Positions 1-10,345 of a DNA stretch of 64,000 nucleotides are shown in pieces. The notes under the pieces were generated by a model. It was not told the origin of the DNA. It made no database searches and was given only the letters and a program-made list of their open reading frames with translations. The DNA comes from Azolla caroliniana (taxonomy: Eukaryota > Polypodiophyta), in contig JBHGNT010000003.1 of the NCBI GenBank assembly GCA_043228905.1, forward strand, positions 18,290,001-18,354,000, in the 5' to 3' direction. Within the stretch, counting starts at the first letter, position 1; every line of letters starts with the position of its first letter. Made by a program: the position numbers and the translations under genes.

Positions 1-2230
1 TCGGCACATCGGAAAATGTTACCCTTCGGACTTCGATCGGTTTTTCGACTGATGGATTCATAGCCGACTCGTTGAACACAACGTCCGAACTTCGAACGAT
101 TTGTCTGCGTTCGGGGTCCCAGAGTCGGTATCCCATTTCGCCGTCTGATCCATATCCAAGGAAAATGCATTTCCTGGACCGAGGTGCAAGTTTTCGGCGA
201 TCATCTTTCGGAATAAGGGCGTACGCCTCGCATCCGAAGATCCTCAGCTTGTCGTAATTCGGCTTACTGCCGATCCATAGTTCCTGAGGAATTTGAAGTC
301 CTAGAGGTCTACTTGGCGACATATTGATTATGTGTACTGCCGTGAGTAGAGCCTCTGCCCAGAAGCCATCCGACAGTCCGGAGTGTTGGAGCATGGAAAC
401 TATCCGTTCTTGGATTGTCCGATTCATGCGTTCTGCAATCCCGTTTTGCTCCAGACTGTGTGGTGCCGTAAATTCACGTCGGATGCCGCGTTGTCGGCAG
501 AATTTGACGAATTCTTCTGATTTGAACTCTCCCCCATTGTCGGTCCGAAAGCATTTCAGTTTTCGGTCAGTTTGATTTTCTACCATAGCGAGCCAATCGG
601 AGAAGATCGAGAAGACACGATCTTTGGTGCGAATTGGATAAGCCCACACCTTTCGAGTCGAATCGTCAATAAAACTGACGAAGTAAGAGGCACCGCCAAG
701 AGACTGATGCGGCATTGGGCCACAGACGTCCGAGTGGACTAAATCGAGAGGTCTCGTTTCTCTTGGTGCTGATGTCGGGTGTGATGCGGCTGCTTGTTTG
801 CCATACTGGCAATGTTCGCAGAATTGATGGTCGGAGAAGGAGAGTTTAGGGATGTATCCGGCTCTAGATAGGTGCGTAATGCCGGCCTTGCTGAGGTGTC
901 CTAATCTTCTGTGCCATAGTGATGACACAGGAATATCCACCAAAAACAGGTTACCCTCTCTGAGCGTAACATGTAACGGATACAGTGAGTGTATCTTGGG
1001 TCCTCTAGCAAGCAGGAGGTTTCCCCTGTGGAGTGTCCACCCTCCCGAAGAAAAACTGGCACGAATGCCGTCTTCATCTAGTTGTCCGACTGAGATCAAT
1101 GGCCTTGAGAGCTCGGGTACATGTCGGACATTGTGAAGTACAAGTGTAGAGCCACCTGCAAGGTTGAGCTCTACTGTGCCGATTCCAATGATGTCACAGT
1201 GTTGCGAGTTGCCGACTCGAACTGAGTCGGAGTGACGGATCGTATATTGCCGAAATTGGGATCGATGAGGAGTCACGTGAAATGACGCGCCCGAATCTAA
1301 GAGCCATGTGCTCGATTCTTCAGTCGTGAGCAGAACTTCTGATCCGACTTGATCTTCGATTGATAGTATATTCGGGTCGTTTGGTAGCACATCAGCTGAG
1401 AAGCTGACGTAATTGATCTCCTCATGCCGGCCACTCTTCTTGTCTGATTTCTGAGACTTGTCGTTCTTGTTCTTGAGTGCGCGGCAGTCGGCTTTGATGT
1501 GTCCGGGTTTCTTGCAATAGTTGCAGATTCGATTATCCCGTGATTGGCTCCGTCTTCGCTGATTGTTCGGCTGCCGTGAGGAATCTCTTCCTCGTATGTT
1601 CGATCGGTCTGTCGAACCTTGTACTACATAAGCGTCGTCTGTTGAGTCTTTGGCGAAAGACTTTCTCCGAGCTGCTTCGGTCAGGATTGCGCTCGTGACT
1701 TCGGAGTATTTAACAGCCGTGGTTGACGCGTTGCACACAGTTGTGACGAAAGTTTCCCATGATGAGGTAAGGCTGCTCATGAGTATCATTGCTCTGAGTT
1801 CATCCTCGATTGCCGTCCCCTGAGATGAGATTTGGGAGCTTATGCTTTCGTACTCATTGAGATGTGCTTGAACCGAATCTGATTCTTTCATTCGCAAGTT
1901 GTAGAGGCGCCGGATCAGAAACATCTTCGTTGCAGCGACCTTCTTTTCGTAGGTGTCCAACAGTGTTTTCCACAGTTCGAATGCTGTCGTACACGATTGC
2001 ACCGTAAAGTATACCGATTCCGATAGGTGCATCCGAATCGTGGCGCGGACGATTCTGTCCAGCTTCTGCCACTCAATTGGTTTGTATCCTTCTGGAGGTT
2101 CTTCATTTTCGATGGGATCGATTTGCCCCTTGACTATGAGATAGTCCTGCATTTGCTCCTTCCAGAAGTTGAAGTTCGATCCATCGAACTTTCGTAGACT
2201 CATTTCTGACGAGCCGGATGTTGATGCCAT
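1..2230 (-). CDS. Ty1/copia gag-pol polyprotein (Copia-1), partial, open reading frame
   Basis: I translated the minus strand from the ATG at 2230-2228 and found 743 codons without a stop up to the left edge, so the gene continues outside the window. The order is a gag domain starting MASTSGSSEMSLRKFDGSN, a CCHC zinc knuckle (CNYCKKPGHIKADC, near 1490-1530), an aspartic protease with an intact site (WLLDSGASFHVT, near 1285), the integrase HHCC region (HRRLGHLS, then CEHCQYGK) and the integrase core (FIDD, FRTDNGGEF, QNGIAERMN), so the three acidic catalytic residues are present. Reverse transcriptase and RNase H must lie beyond position 1. This protease-integrase-RT order is that of Ty1/copia. 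It is the only undamaged retrotransposon frame in the window, so the element is probably young and may be autonomous. The leader and LTR to its right complete its 5' end. Confidence 0.95.
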   Translation of the reverse strand, partial: MASTSGSSEMSLRKFDGSNFNFWKEQMQDYLIVKGQIDPIENEEPPEGYKPIEWQKLDRIVRATIRMHLSESVYFTVQSCTTAFELWKTLLDTYEKKVAATKMFLIRRLYNLRMKESDSVQAHLNEYESISSQISSQGTAIEDELRAMILMSSLTSSWETFVTTVCNASTTAVKYSEVTSAILTEAARRKSFAKDSTDDAYVVQGSTDRSNIRGRDSSRQPNNQRRRSQSRDNRICNYCKKPGHIKADCRALKNKNDKSQKSDKKSGRHEEINYVSFSADVLPNDPNILSIEDQVGSEVLLTTEESSTWLLDSGASFHVTPHRSQFRQYTIRHSDSVRVGNSQHCDIIGIGTVELNLAGGSTLVLHNVRHVPELSRPLISVGQLDEDGIRASFSSGGWTLHRGNLLLARGPKIHSLYPLHVTLREGNLFLVDIPVSSLWHRRLGHLSKAGITHLSRAGYIPKLSFSDHQFCEHCQYGKQAAASHPTSAPRETRPLDLVHSDVCGPMPHQSLGGASYFVSFIDDSTRKVWAYPIRTKDRVFSIFSDWLAMVENQTDRKLKCFRTDNGGEFKSEEFVKFCRQRGIRREFTAPHSLEQNGIAERMNRTIQERIVSMLQHSGLSDGFWAEALLTAVHIINMSPSRPLGLQIPQELWIGSKPNYDKLRIFGCEAYALIPKDDRRKLAPRSRKCIFLGYGSDGEMGYRLWDPERRQIVRSSDVVFNESAMNPSVEKPIEVRRVTFSDVP

Positions 2231-2913
2231 CAAATTTGGTTTCGGTTGACGAAGCTCGGTTCGGAGTTGACTGTGAACCTTGTTGGAGTGCAGCCGGTTG
2301 GCTCACCCGATATCGTTCTAGTCGGATTTGGACCCGAGTCGGTTCGGCTTCGGATATATGTATTGTTGAACTTGCTCGAATTGACTCCGGTAACTTGAGG
2401 GACAGAACCGACTGGTCTTCCCGAATGTTGCCGAGTCGGAGTGAGCCCGGTTCGCTTCCGAATATATATGCCAAATACCGATTATTGAAACCGATTGTCT
2501 GGACCGATTCTGCTTCGGGTGACTGCAGCGATGCGAGAGACGGATCCAACTGATCCTCCCGAATGTCGATCAGCCGGATGAAGCACGAATTGGGGTTGTT
2601 GTCTTGAGACCGATCTGCACCGAGTGGTTACAATGAGCGGCGAGCAGCGTTTGATGACCTCTTCGGATGCCGTTTAACCGAGTGGAGCGCGATCGTGTCA
2701 ATGTTGCACAAGGGGATTTCACCTCGAGCGGTTACGATCACAAGGAACAGAGTACAACCTGCTGGCTTACTCCAAGCGAAGATGATCTAACGCGATGAGA
2801 TGCAAGCCTCGTTTTTCTTCTTCTTCTCTCTTCTTCGAACGACGCAAGAAACCGAATGTTGTGCAGGCTGAGACGACGGCCGACAGCGGGATGAAGGACC
2901 GAATACTGTGCAG
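2231..2913 (-). other. Copia-1 untranslated leader
   Basis: About 680 bases lie between the primer-binding site and the gag ATG. Short overlapping frames here do not resemble known proteins. The leader is built from weakly repeated segments containing TCGGTT/CGGATT-like motifs, and the related relic at 8290-8849 has a similar repeated leader. It would be transcribed with the genomic RNA; packaging or translation signals are possible but cannot be shown. Confidence 0.65.
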
Positions 2914-2925
2914 GCTCTGATACCA
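2914..2925 (-). promoter_or_regulatory. Copia-1 primer-binding site (initiator-Met tRNA type)
   Basis: The minus strand reads TGGTATCAGAGC, the classical plant copia primer-binding site complementary to the 3' end of initiator methionine tRNA. It lies two bases inside the LTR boundary, which fixes element orientation and the inner LTR end. The same motif recurs in Copia-B and Copia-D. Confidence 0.88.
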
Positions 2926-2927
2926 GA

Positions 2928-3015
2928 TGTTGAAGACAGAGGCCGTGTCAATGCGGAAGATCAAATAACATTCGATTTGTGTTGAGAACCTGCGTATGAC
3001 AGTTTGCAAGATCGT

Positions 3016-3067
<52 letters not shown>

Positions 3068-3263
3068 GCACCAAAGACTTTCTATTCGATAGAAACAATA
3101 ATACAACCAACCTTACAAAAAGGTTACAAGGTCACTATATATAGTGACCGACTTAGGGCAACTACCATTTATGCTAATTACACAAATGGCCCAAACTTGA
3201 TCTATACAAAGGGATAGTGTGAATACGTCCATTATACACTTGTATTCGACAATACTTCCAACA
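2928..3263 (-). repeat. 5' LTR of Copia-1
   Basis: A 336-bp terminal repeat bounded by TGTTGA... and ...CCAACA, adjoining the primer-binding site. It contains a TATATATAG-like stretch and a long GA tract. The outer part (lines near 3140-3250) is clearly related to the relic LTR at 9190-9484. The second LTR is outside the window, so LTR divergence and the target-site duplication cannot be read. Confidence 0.85.
3019..3062. repeat. (GA)n microsatellite inside the LTR
   Basis: About 22 uninterrupted GA dinucleotides within the Copia-1 LTR. The relic LTR near 9270-9290 has a much shorter GA run at the equivalent place, so the tract varies between copies. Confidence 0.95.
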
Positions 3264-3679
3264 CATAAGAACATAACTTTTTGATCAACATAATAATTCT
3301 ATTCTTTGTTGGAGAAGGATGTTGCTGTGGGAGGAAGAAGTGTTGCTATGGTGTGATAGCGAGGTATTTATATATTTCTATTACAATGTAATCTGTATTA
3401 TTTGATACTTTTCGGTAGGTTTTGTTACTTACCTAATGGACTATGAAGCATTGTCGTTGGACAGTTACCATGGATAGATGGTGAGGGTGGATGAAGTATT
3501 TATTATTACTATTAGAATGGATAGTGAGTGGATGTGACGAAGCATATTTATGGAGTGACATGGAGGTTTATTTTTAATAATTTTATTATAACTTATTTCA
3601 TATTAGTTGATAGATTTTCTTCTATAGTTGATGGAGGGTGTTGGATGAAGCGTTTACTATAACTATTCAATGGTGGGGT
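3264..3679. other. AT-rich spacer, no gene seen
   Basis: Between the Copia-1 LTR and the tandem repeat I see only AT-rich sequence with scattered GTGGATG-like words. No convincing coding frame, terminal repeat or RNA structure was found. Confidence 0.4.
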
Positions 3680-4745
3680 TCATTTATTTTTCAAATTTGG
3701 GGAGTGATTTTCTCATTTTTCTAGGGAGGACGAGTGGAGACAAATTCTCAAAAGGTGTTGTACTAGGAGGTATACATTTGGCAGCAGGTTGAATGTGGAA
3801 AATAGAAGAGTGTCGCAAGATGAAGCTATTTTATGTTAGTTGAATGTGGAGAATAGAGAGTGGTTTGGCTTTGCTTGGGGAAGTCAGCCTTATGGGATTT
3901 TGTATTTTGTATTTTTATTTTATTTTATTTTTAATTTTTTAATTTTTTGCTTTGTGCTTGTGACAAAGATGGATGATGTTAAAGGATGTTGAAGCAGTTC
4001 TAGGGAGTGACAGGGATGCTAGATTATGTTTCAATTATTTTTCAAATTTGGGGAGTGGTTTTCTCATTTTTTTGGGAAGGATGATTGGAGTCAAATTGTC
4101 AAAAGGTATTGTACTAGGATGTATACATTGCTGACTATGAGCAAGTTGAATGTGGAAAATAGAAGACTACCTTACGATGCAACTACTTTGTGTACGTTGA
4201 AAGTGGAATTAGAAGAGTGGTATGGCTTTGCTTGGGGAAGCCATCCTTATGGGAAAATCTTTTTGCTTTGTGTTTGTGACAAAGCTGGATGATGTTAAAG
4301 GATGTTGAAGCAGTTCTAGGGAGTGACAGGGAGGCTAGATTATGTTTCAATTACTTTTCAAATTTGGGGAGTGGTTTTCTCATTTTCCTGGGGAGATGAG
4401 TGGAGACAAAATGTCAAAAGGAATTGTACTAGGATGTATATATTTGGTAGCATGCCTTATGTATTGCTATCTATGAGCAGGTTGAATGTGGAAAATAGAA
4501 GACTGTCTCAAGATGCAGATACTTTGTGTACATTGAAAGTGGAAATTAGAAGAGTGGTTTGGCTTTGCTTGGGGAAGCCATCCTTATGGGAAAATCTTTT
4601 TACTGTGGGACAGAGATGGATGATGTTAAAGGATGTTGAAGCAGTTCTAGGGAGTGACAAGGAGATAGATTATGTTTCATTTACTTTTCAAATTTGGGGA
4701 GTGGTTTCCTCATTTTTCTGGGGAGGATGAGTGGAGACAATTGGT
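3680..4745 (+). repeat. Degenerate tandem repeat, about 3.2 units of 316-351 bp
   Basis: A block beginning TTTTCAAATTTGGGGAGTGG recurs near 3680, 4031, 4347 and 4677, so unit lengths are about 351, 316 and 330 bp. Shared landmarks are GGTTGAATGTGGAAAATAGA, TTTGCTTGGGGAAG and AAAGGATGTTGAAGCAG. The last unit is cut at about 4745. Translated units give similar peptides (for example FKFGEWFSHFFG and FQIWGVVFSFSWG), but all contain stops, so this is either a decayed protein-coding tandem array or a non-coding satellite. The identity is unknown. Confidence 0.75.
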
Positions 4746-4849
4746 AGCACGTTGTAGGTGTAGCTAACTATGAACAGGTTGAAGAAGGTCGGTGTTTCAC
4801 GATGCAACTTCTTTGTGTGGAGACAAAGTAATGGAAGATGCTAGAAGGC

Positions 4850-6560
4850 TACGATATGACCCTCATCTTGTGTGTTTTACCTATGAGGAAAGAGGGACTT
4901 CCGGCTCATGTTATGGCTTCTAAGAATGCACTAATTTAAGGATATTACTAGTATAGATTTGACCATGCAACATTGAATCTTGTTGAACAAATGCAAAATG
5001 ATGTTTTTACTTTTGTTCGATGTAATGACCTTTGTAAGTTTGCTAAAGGCAAGGCGCACTATAGGAGTGGTTAACAGGCATAGAAACTCGCAATGGAATC
5101 ATGAGTAACAGCCTGCTAGAAGACAATATTGACCTTGGAAATGCTTTGTTGGACATATGTTATATTTGGCAAGCTTGAAAAGGAAAAAAATAAAAATAAA
5201 AATAAAAACAATAAATGATATTCAGTTTGAGATGTGGTCTCTTGGATGTACGCTAGGTGTTGATCTCTATTAGATACACATGATGTATTTCATATTCTTG
5301 CAAACAGAGATGTTCTCTTGGGGAATGCATCTATTACAGGATAGGTGGACCATGGCTTAGCAGATATACATATACATACATATATATATTATATCCTTTG
5401 TTTGGGGCTTGAAAACATGTGGAAGTATTTGAGCAGTAGAAAAAGGACAAGAGAGTGCACAACAGTATCTACAAATGGGGTTTGAAACATGATCTTGTAT
5501 GGTTTATTTCCTAAGTGGACAACACTTATCTCAAGGTATCTTGAGCAGGACTACCAACTTGATCGGTTATATAGTCTTGTGGAACACACTGCTTCTAAGA
5601 TATGCTGAGTTTGGGCCAATAACGAAGTGCTACATTGTTTTACACAGATTCAGTTAGATGGTTTATTTTCTGAGGGGACAACATTTATCTAAGGGTAATG
5701 TAGTATCTTGGACTGCATTAATTTGTGAATATGATGAGTATGGTTATGTTGAAGAGCTTCAATATACGCTGATCTAGATGCAAATGGAGGGTGTAGCCCC
5801 AAATCTTTCAATCATCTCTCATTTTGGTAATACAAGGGCTCAACAGTTTTGGTCTTACGTGGTGTAATGGATTTCAATTGTTATGTTGGCTTCATGCATT
5901 TTGGCATTTTCTTGAATTATACAATCTTTTTGAAGACAACACTTACCTCTCCCTTGACTTAAACAATTTGTGGTATGGTTTGGTGTGGACCCATATTGGC
6001 AGTATGGGCAATTTTAAATGGAGATTTAGAGAGAACCATGTCATCCTCGAATGTTTAAAATAGGATTTCAATTGTTGTGTTGGCTTCATGCAGTTTGGCA
6101 TGCTTCTTGAATTATACAATCTTTTTGAAGACAACAATTAACTCTTCTTGGACACAAATAATGTGTGGGAATTTGAAGGACTTGGTTGCTGTGGTATTAG
6201 GGATATGTGGAACATGGATTTAGTGAGACAACACTCTCCCTCTTTGTGCAAATGCAAAGACTTGTGTCACACTTGTTTGCTGCCTGAGAGCATGTGTTAG
6301 CATTAGAGCTACATTAGCAGGCAATGAAATTCACAAGGATATTGTACAAAAAGTTGTTGAAATATATTATTTCATTGGCAATACATTAGTAGATATGTAT
6401 GCGAAATGTGGGTCACTTGCCGAGGCACAGGTAGTATTTCACAGGCTTTCAATCTAGGAACAAGTCTCTTGGATTGCATGATTGCAAGATACGCTGAGAA
6501 TGGGAAATTTGAGGAAGTGCTCAATCAATTTCATCAAACAAAGGATCCATGGCTAGCCAT
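4850..6560 (+). pseudogene. PLS-type pentatricopeptide repeat (PPR) pseudogene
   Basis: PPR proteins are organelle RNA-binding proteins used in RNA editing and splicing. Decayed repeat signatures can be read on the plus strand with many stops and frame changes: NALLDICYI near 5140, NVVSWTALICEY near 5696-5735, MQMEGVAPN near 5780, a LRACVSIRATLAGNEIHKD-like helix pair near 6275-6335, and FIGNTLVDMYAKCGSLAEA near 6372-6425. The motifs are in the order expected for P, L and S repeats, but an internal duplication (5866-6160) and short filler separate them. No start, DYW or E domain was seen. It is clearly non-functional. Large PPR families with copies of this style are typical of ferns and lycophytes. 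Confidence 0.72.
5866..6160 (+). repeat. Direct duplication of about 100 bp within the PPR relic
   Basis: GGATTTCAATTGTTATGTTG begins the first copy near 5868 and a closely similar copy begins near 6063. Both run through TTGAATTATACAATC and TTTTTGAAGACAACA, so the offset is about 195 bp. The copies differ at several bases and are therefore not recent. Confidence 0.7.
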
Positions 6561-6901
6561 TGTCTTACACACGATGGGATTGGGAAGGATAGTCACTTCC
6601 TTTCCAACTATTTTGTATTTTGTTGTTGATATGCCTTTTTAAAACTAATGGAAGGATATGTTGATTAGAAAAAAAACTATTGTGGTGGATTATATGAAGA
6701 CCTTGATGCGTAGTGTTGCAATGTAGATATTTGAGAAGAATGTAATCCTAAGATATTAGAGGCTACTTGTGGCAGGAAGGTGTTCCAAAACAGTTTTTAA
6801 GTCTGCATAAATGCCAGGGAGGGCAATTTCAAAGGTCATTGGTGCAAGATTGCAGTAGGTATGAATCAGGTTGAGGCCATACAAAAATGGAAGACACGAA
6901 T

Positions 6902-6945
6902 AGAAGAAGAAGAAGAAGAAGAAGAAGAAGAAGAAGAAGAAGAAA
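6902..6945. repeat. (GAA)n microsatellite
   Basis: About 14 uninterrupted AGA/GAA triplets. A polyarginine frame on one strand and polyphenylalanine/polyleucine frames on the other result from it and are not genes. Confidence 0.95.
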
Positions 6946-7234
6946 GCCGCAAAAGTTGGGATTAACACTCTGTTGTCTTCTAGGGAGAAAGATGATGCAG
7001 GTTTCATGGATGCGCCATACGGTTGAAGCAAAATCGATATACATCGTGCAATATCACTCTTGCTTTTGAGTTTCTAATCTGGAGGACCAGATTCACGCAG
7101 AGTTGCTGTTGTGGAGGCATACAAGGAGAACGGAAGAGAACGCAGTGAAGGATAGATATATTTAAAGAAGATGAAGAAGGATACTGCAGAAAGTAGAGAG
7201 AAGATATAAGAAATATGAAAGAGAAATCGAAATC

Positions 7235-7266
7235 TCGAAGAAGAAGAAGAAGAAGAAGAAGAAGAA
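7235..7266. repeat. (GAA)n microsatellite, second tract
   Basis: About ten GAA triplets inside the purine-rich segment, about 300 bp from the first tract. Confidence 0.9.
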
Positions 7267-7577
7267 ATGAAGAAAGAAGGAATGAATGGTCTGAAGCACC
7301 AGAAGACGACATAGAAGTGGAAGAAAGAGACGGACTGATGTAGAACCGGGAGCAGAGGCAGAGTCATGAAGAAGAAAAGAAATGAAGAAAGACAGAGGAA
7401 GAAGAAGAGAGAAGGAAAAGTAAAAGAGAGGGGTATGCGAGCAATTTCGAGAAGCGCGAGGGCATAAACACAAACGCAAATTATAAAATTTCAAAACTCG
7501 GAGGGCATCAACAGAATTTCGAAAACTCACAACAACTCACACGAAATAAAAGAAACAAGAACACACACATACACGCA

Positions 7578-7745
7578 ATGCTATTTCAAGAACCGAAGGA
7601 TAATATTGAAGTTAATGTGCCGACAGAACGAGATGTTTGTGTCGTAGAGGATGTGTCGACGGAACGAGAAGTTTGTGTCATTGAAGATGTGCTGATAGAA
7701 CGGGAGGTTCGTGTCAAGCGAGTTTTGGTTGAGGGAGTAGACTAA
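7578..7745 (+). pseudogene. Short coding-like relic with three TEREVCV-type repeats
   Basis: The plus strand can be read for about 50 codons as three diverged repeats of about 16 residues: TERDVCVVEDV, TEREVCVIEDV and IEREVRVKRV, ending at a TAG-containing TAGACTAAA. The DNA period is about 45-48 bp. I do not recognise the protein. It may be a fragment of a larger repeated protein or a chance product of a minisatellite; there is no upstream context to decide. Confidence 0.3.
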
Positions 7746-7842
7746 AGAGAAGATCAAGGGAGTTCCGATCAAATGAGATGTTGATGATATGGCCATGTGG
7801 GTTCGACGTGCAATGCACTGTCCCACAGGTGTGCCATGTGTT

Positions 7843-8190
7843 ATCCGTACGAGAGGTACGGAGATGGTCTATGTATGAAGTTTTGTTGTGTATGTACAAA
7901 TGTGCACTAGTGTGTGAATATATGCGTATATGTATGAACACATGCACACGTGTGTGCATGTGGGTAGTTTGTAGATATGAAAGAGTGTGAGTGAATTGTG
8001 TGTGTGAATAGGGTGTGAATGGATAGAGTGGTATACACCCCTATGTAATCATGTTGATATGTAACCCTCATTGTACTATTTAACCCCATAGGGCAATCCA
8101 TGAATGAGAACAAGAAGTCTTCTCTCCTCTCATCATTTCTCTAACGTCTTTCTCTCTCTCTCTTTCTCCCTCCTCACATTCAACCCCTTG
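7843..8190 (+). repeat. LTR-like relic (possible solo or 5' LTR)
   Basis: The stretch has the composition of a copia LTR: an ACTATTTAACCCCATAGGG segment, ATGAATGAGAACAAGAAGTC, then a CT-rich tail (TCTCTCTCTCTTTCTCC). It precedes the plus-strand gag relic at 8850, the place expected for a 5' LTR. No second copy, clear TG/CA ends or primer-binding site was found, so the boundaries are guesses. Confidence 0.33.
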
Positions 8191-8289
8191 GGATGGGGGT
8201 GGAGCCATTCTTGGTTCCACCCCCACCCCATTATCATGTGACGACATCCATTCTTATCACCCCATAAACACATTGAACTAGACTAGTCT

Positions 8290-9107
8290 TCAAGTAGGCC
8301 AACCGGCTATACTTTCTTCTCGTGGTCGTAGTTGCTCAAAGTGGAATCAAGATCTGATTGGCACCATCCGTGTTCTACCTGGCTAGGCGATATTCGGGAA
8401 GACCAATCGGTTTTGTCCCTCTACTTGTTATAGTCACTTGGAGCAGGATTGACATCTTGATTGACACCATTAATACTTAATCCACAATCAACATTGTGAT
8501 CGGCAATAACAGTGCTCAACTCAGCCAACCGACATTTGGGAAGACTAGTCGGCTCTGTCCCTCTACTCCTTGTAGCCACTTCGAGCAGGTTCGGCAATCC
8601 AATTGTCATTTGAAATCATAATTGGCAATTCAATTGACAAATCCATGTGCAATTTGACTAGGCAAAAGTGAAATAGACTAGTTAGCTCTACTTTGATTCA
8701 GATGTAGTCACTTCGGCCAGGACGAGCCAACTAACCAATTTAGTTCGTGCCTAACTCAACTAGAACAAATTTGGGTGAAATAGCCGATTGCACCTTCCTA
8801 CTGTTCGTAGTCACCTCTGGATAGAACTCCTAGCCGACACAAATCTAGAATGGCATCCACATCCAACTCATCAGAGATGAGTCTCAGAAAGTTCGTTGGA
8901 TTGAATTTCAACTTCTAGAATGAGCAAATGCATGATTGCATGATAGTAAAGGGTCAGATTGACCCAATAAAGAGCGAAAATTCTCTAGAAGGATACACGC
9001 CAAATTAATGGACGAGGTTGTACCGAATCGTTCGCGCCACCATTTGGATGCACCTGTCCGAATCCATCTACTACATAGTGCAATCGTGTACAACAACTTT
9101 CGAACTA
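8290..9107 (+). pseudogene. Leader and 5' gag of a decayed Copia-1-family element
   Basis: From 8850 the plus strand encodes MASTSNSSEMSLRKFVGLN and then a clear but stop-containing match to the gag of the intact element at 1-2230 (IVRATIWMHLSESIYYIVQS follows). It breaks off near 9107 after WKTYEKKV, where a codon or two are also missing relative to Copia-1. The upstream 8290-8849 is a leader made of diverged repeats, each containing GTAGTCACTTCG-like words at roughly 110-150 bp spacing. This is a truncated, inactive copy in the opposite orientation to Copia-1. Confidence 0.82.
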
Positions 9108-9189
9108 TGGAAAACCTATGAGAAGAAGGTAGTGTTCGAGATTGAGGCTGTTAGTGCGGAAACAAGAACAACATCTTGTTAGGAAGAAC

Positions 9190-9484
9190 ACCAAGTTGAA
9201 GATGAAATAATGAAATGAACATATTTGAAATAGAGACAACTTACCAAGAATCAAGATCAAGGAGACAAAGTATGAGAGAGAGAGAGAGACTAAGGGGCAC
9301 ACAAGAGTAACAATATTATTATCTCAAAGTTACAATGGCAACCACAACCACAACTAGGTTACAAGAGTCAGTTTAAATACCAACTTAGGGCAACTACCCT
9401 TTCCACTATTTACATAAATAGCCTAAAACCTAGTATGTCCAAATGGGACAATGTGAATACGTCCATTATTTCATGTATTCGACA
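9190..9484 (-). repeat. LTR relic related to the Copia-1 LTR
   Basis: The segment shares AACTTAGGGCAACTACC, a CACAAATGGCC-like block, GTGAATACGTCCATTAT and TGTATTCGACA with the LTR at 2928-3263, in the same orientation. On the minus strand it starts TGTCGAATACATG directly after a short purine run (CTGGGGAG) that could be its polypurine tract. It would be the 3' LTR belonging to the RNase H relic to its right. The left boundary is approximate. Confidence 0.62.
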
Positions 9485-9849
9485 CTCCCCAGTAATGGGC
9501 GTATACAAGTTACAACAAAAATTTGTAATCAAGAGAATAGACACAAAATACAGATTTATACAAAGGGTTGTCGAACAACTCGGCTTTTGTCCGAATCGAC
9601 AACATCTGGGAACAAAAGGCCGGGCTGGCTGAGGCCAAAAGAGCTGAAACCAAATCAACTAGTCTGAAAAGGGAATCCCAATCAGAGAGTTTGAAGTTGA
9701 GTTGGCTATGCCTATTGCCAATTGTCTAGAACCATCTTGAATGTCCGACTCAATCAGACTGATTCTTCGATACGCCCATCTAGTGCCGAAAGGATCGAAA
9801 TCGATTTGTCGGATATTTTCTTCGATACGCCCATCTATGACATTATTGG
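9485..9849 (-). other. Non-coding 3' region between RNase H and LTR
   Basis: Sequence between the RNase H relic and the LTR relic on the minus strand. It has CCCATCTA/GATACGCCCATCTA words repeated near 9770-9840. No further domain was readable. Confidence 0.4.
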
Positions 9850-10263
9850 CTATGGATATTTTCTTGAGGTCGATTTCCCCTGAAATGGATATCTCACATC
9901 GATGTGCTTCGAGGCATTGTGTTGGACCGGATTTCTCGACAAAGCAACAACACCTTGATTGTCACTATAGACAACTGGTGCTGAGCCAGAGTTGACTTGT
10001 TGAAACGTGTGCGGTAGCCGATCGAGCCATAAGGCCTCTTTCGCCGCATCAGATGCAGCTACATATTCGGCCTTGGTCGTTGAAGTGGTCGTGCACTCCT
10101 TTAGTTTCGATTTCCCTGAGTTTTCTCCATTACCGAATTTGAAGTAGTATCTGGTTGTCGACTTTCGGCTATCCAAGCAACCGGCAAAGTCCGAGTCGGT
10201 ATAACTGATTACGCCTGAAGTCTCGTTCGGACCAAATAGGATGCCATAGTCTTTTGTGCCCAC
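9850..10263 (-). pseudogene. Ty1/copia RNase H 3' fragment
   Basis: The frame of 137 codons contains the copia RNase H landmarks YTDSDFAGCLDSRKSTT, then TTKAEYVAASDAAKEALWL, VYSDNQGVVALS and ASKHIDVRY. RNase H degrades the RNA strand during reverse transcription. Only the C-terminal part is present; RT and everything upstream are missing beyond 10263, where an unrelated tRNA-like sequence begins. Confidence 0.87.
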
Positions 10264-10284
10264 CAGATATCTGTCATGATATGA

Positions 10285-10345
10285 CCCTAAAAGGAATTGA
10301 ACTCGTGCGCTTATGTTACACGGGTTGAGACCATACCATTAAGTT
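10285..10345 (-). repeat. tRNA-like module (tRNA-related, possibly SINE-type)
   Basis: On the minus strand, AACTTAATGGTATGGTC resembles an RNA polymerase III A box and GAGTTCAATTCC resembles a B box, spaced as in a tRNA. A matching T-arm stem is weak and no acceptor stem was found, so it is not a functional tRNA gene. It is one of several such modules in the window (21207-21350, 21416-21487, 40680-40745). Confidence 0.45.

Larger units (their letters stand above)
6561..7577. other. Purine-rich low-complexity region
   Basis: Plus-strand sequence dominated by GA, GAA and AGAAAG words. Arginine-rich or serine/leucine-rich frames on either strand are direct consequences of the repeats and show no domain. 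No RNA gene or terminal repeat was recognised. Confidence 0.5.

Noticed and set aside
72-1136. Plus-strand frames opposite the Copia-1 gag-pol
   Set aside because: They are antisense shadows of the uninterrupted minus-strand polyprotein and have no domain of their own.
2103-2549. 148-codon minus-strand frame overlapping the Copia-1 leader and gag start
   Set aside because: It overlaps gag in another frame, shows no domain and lies mainly in the repeated leader.
6887-7530. Polyarginine, polyphenylalanine and serine/leucine-rich frames
   Set aside because: Direct translation products of GAA microsatellites and purine-rich DNA.
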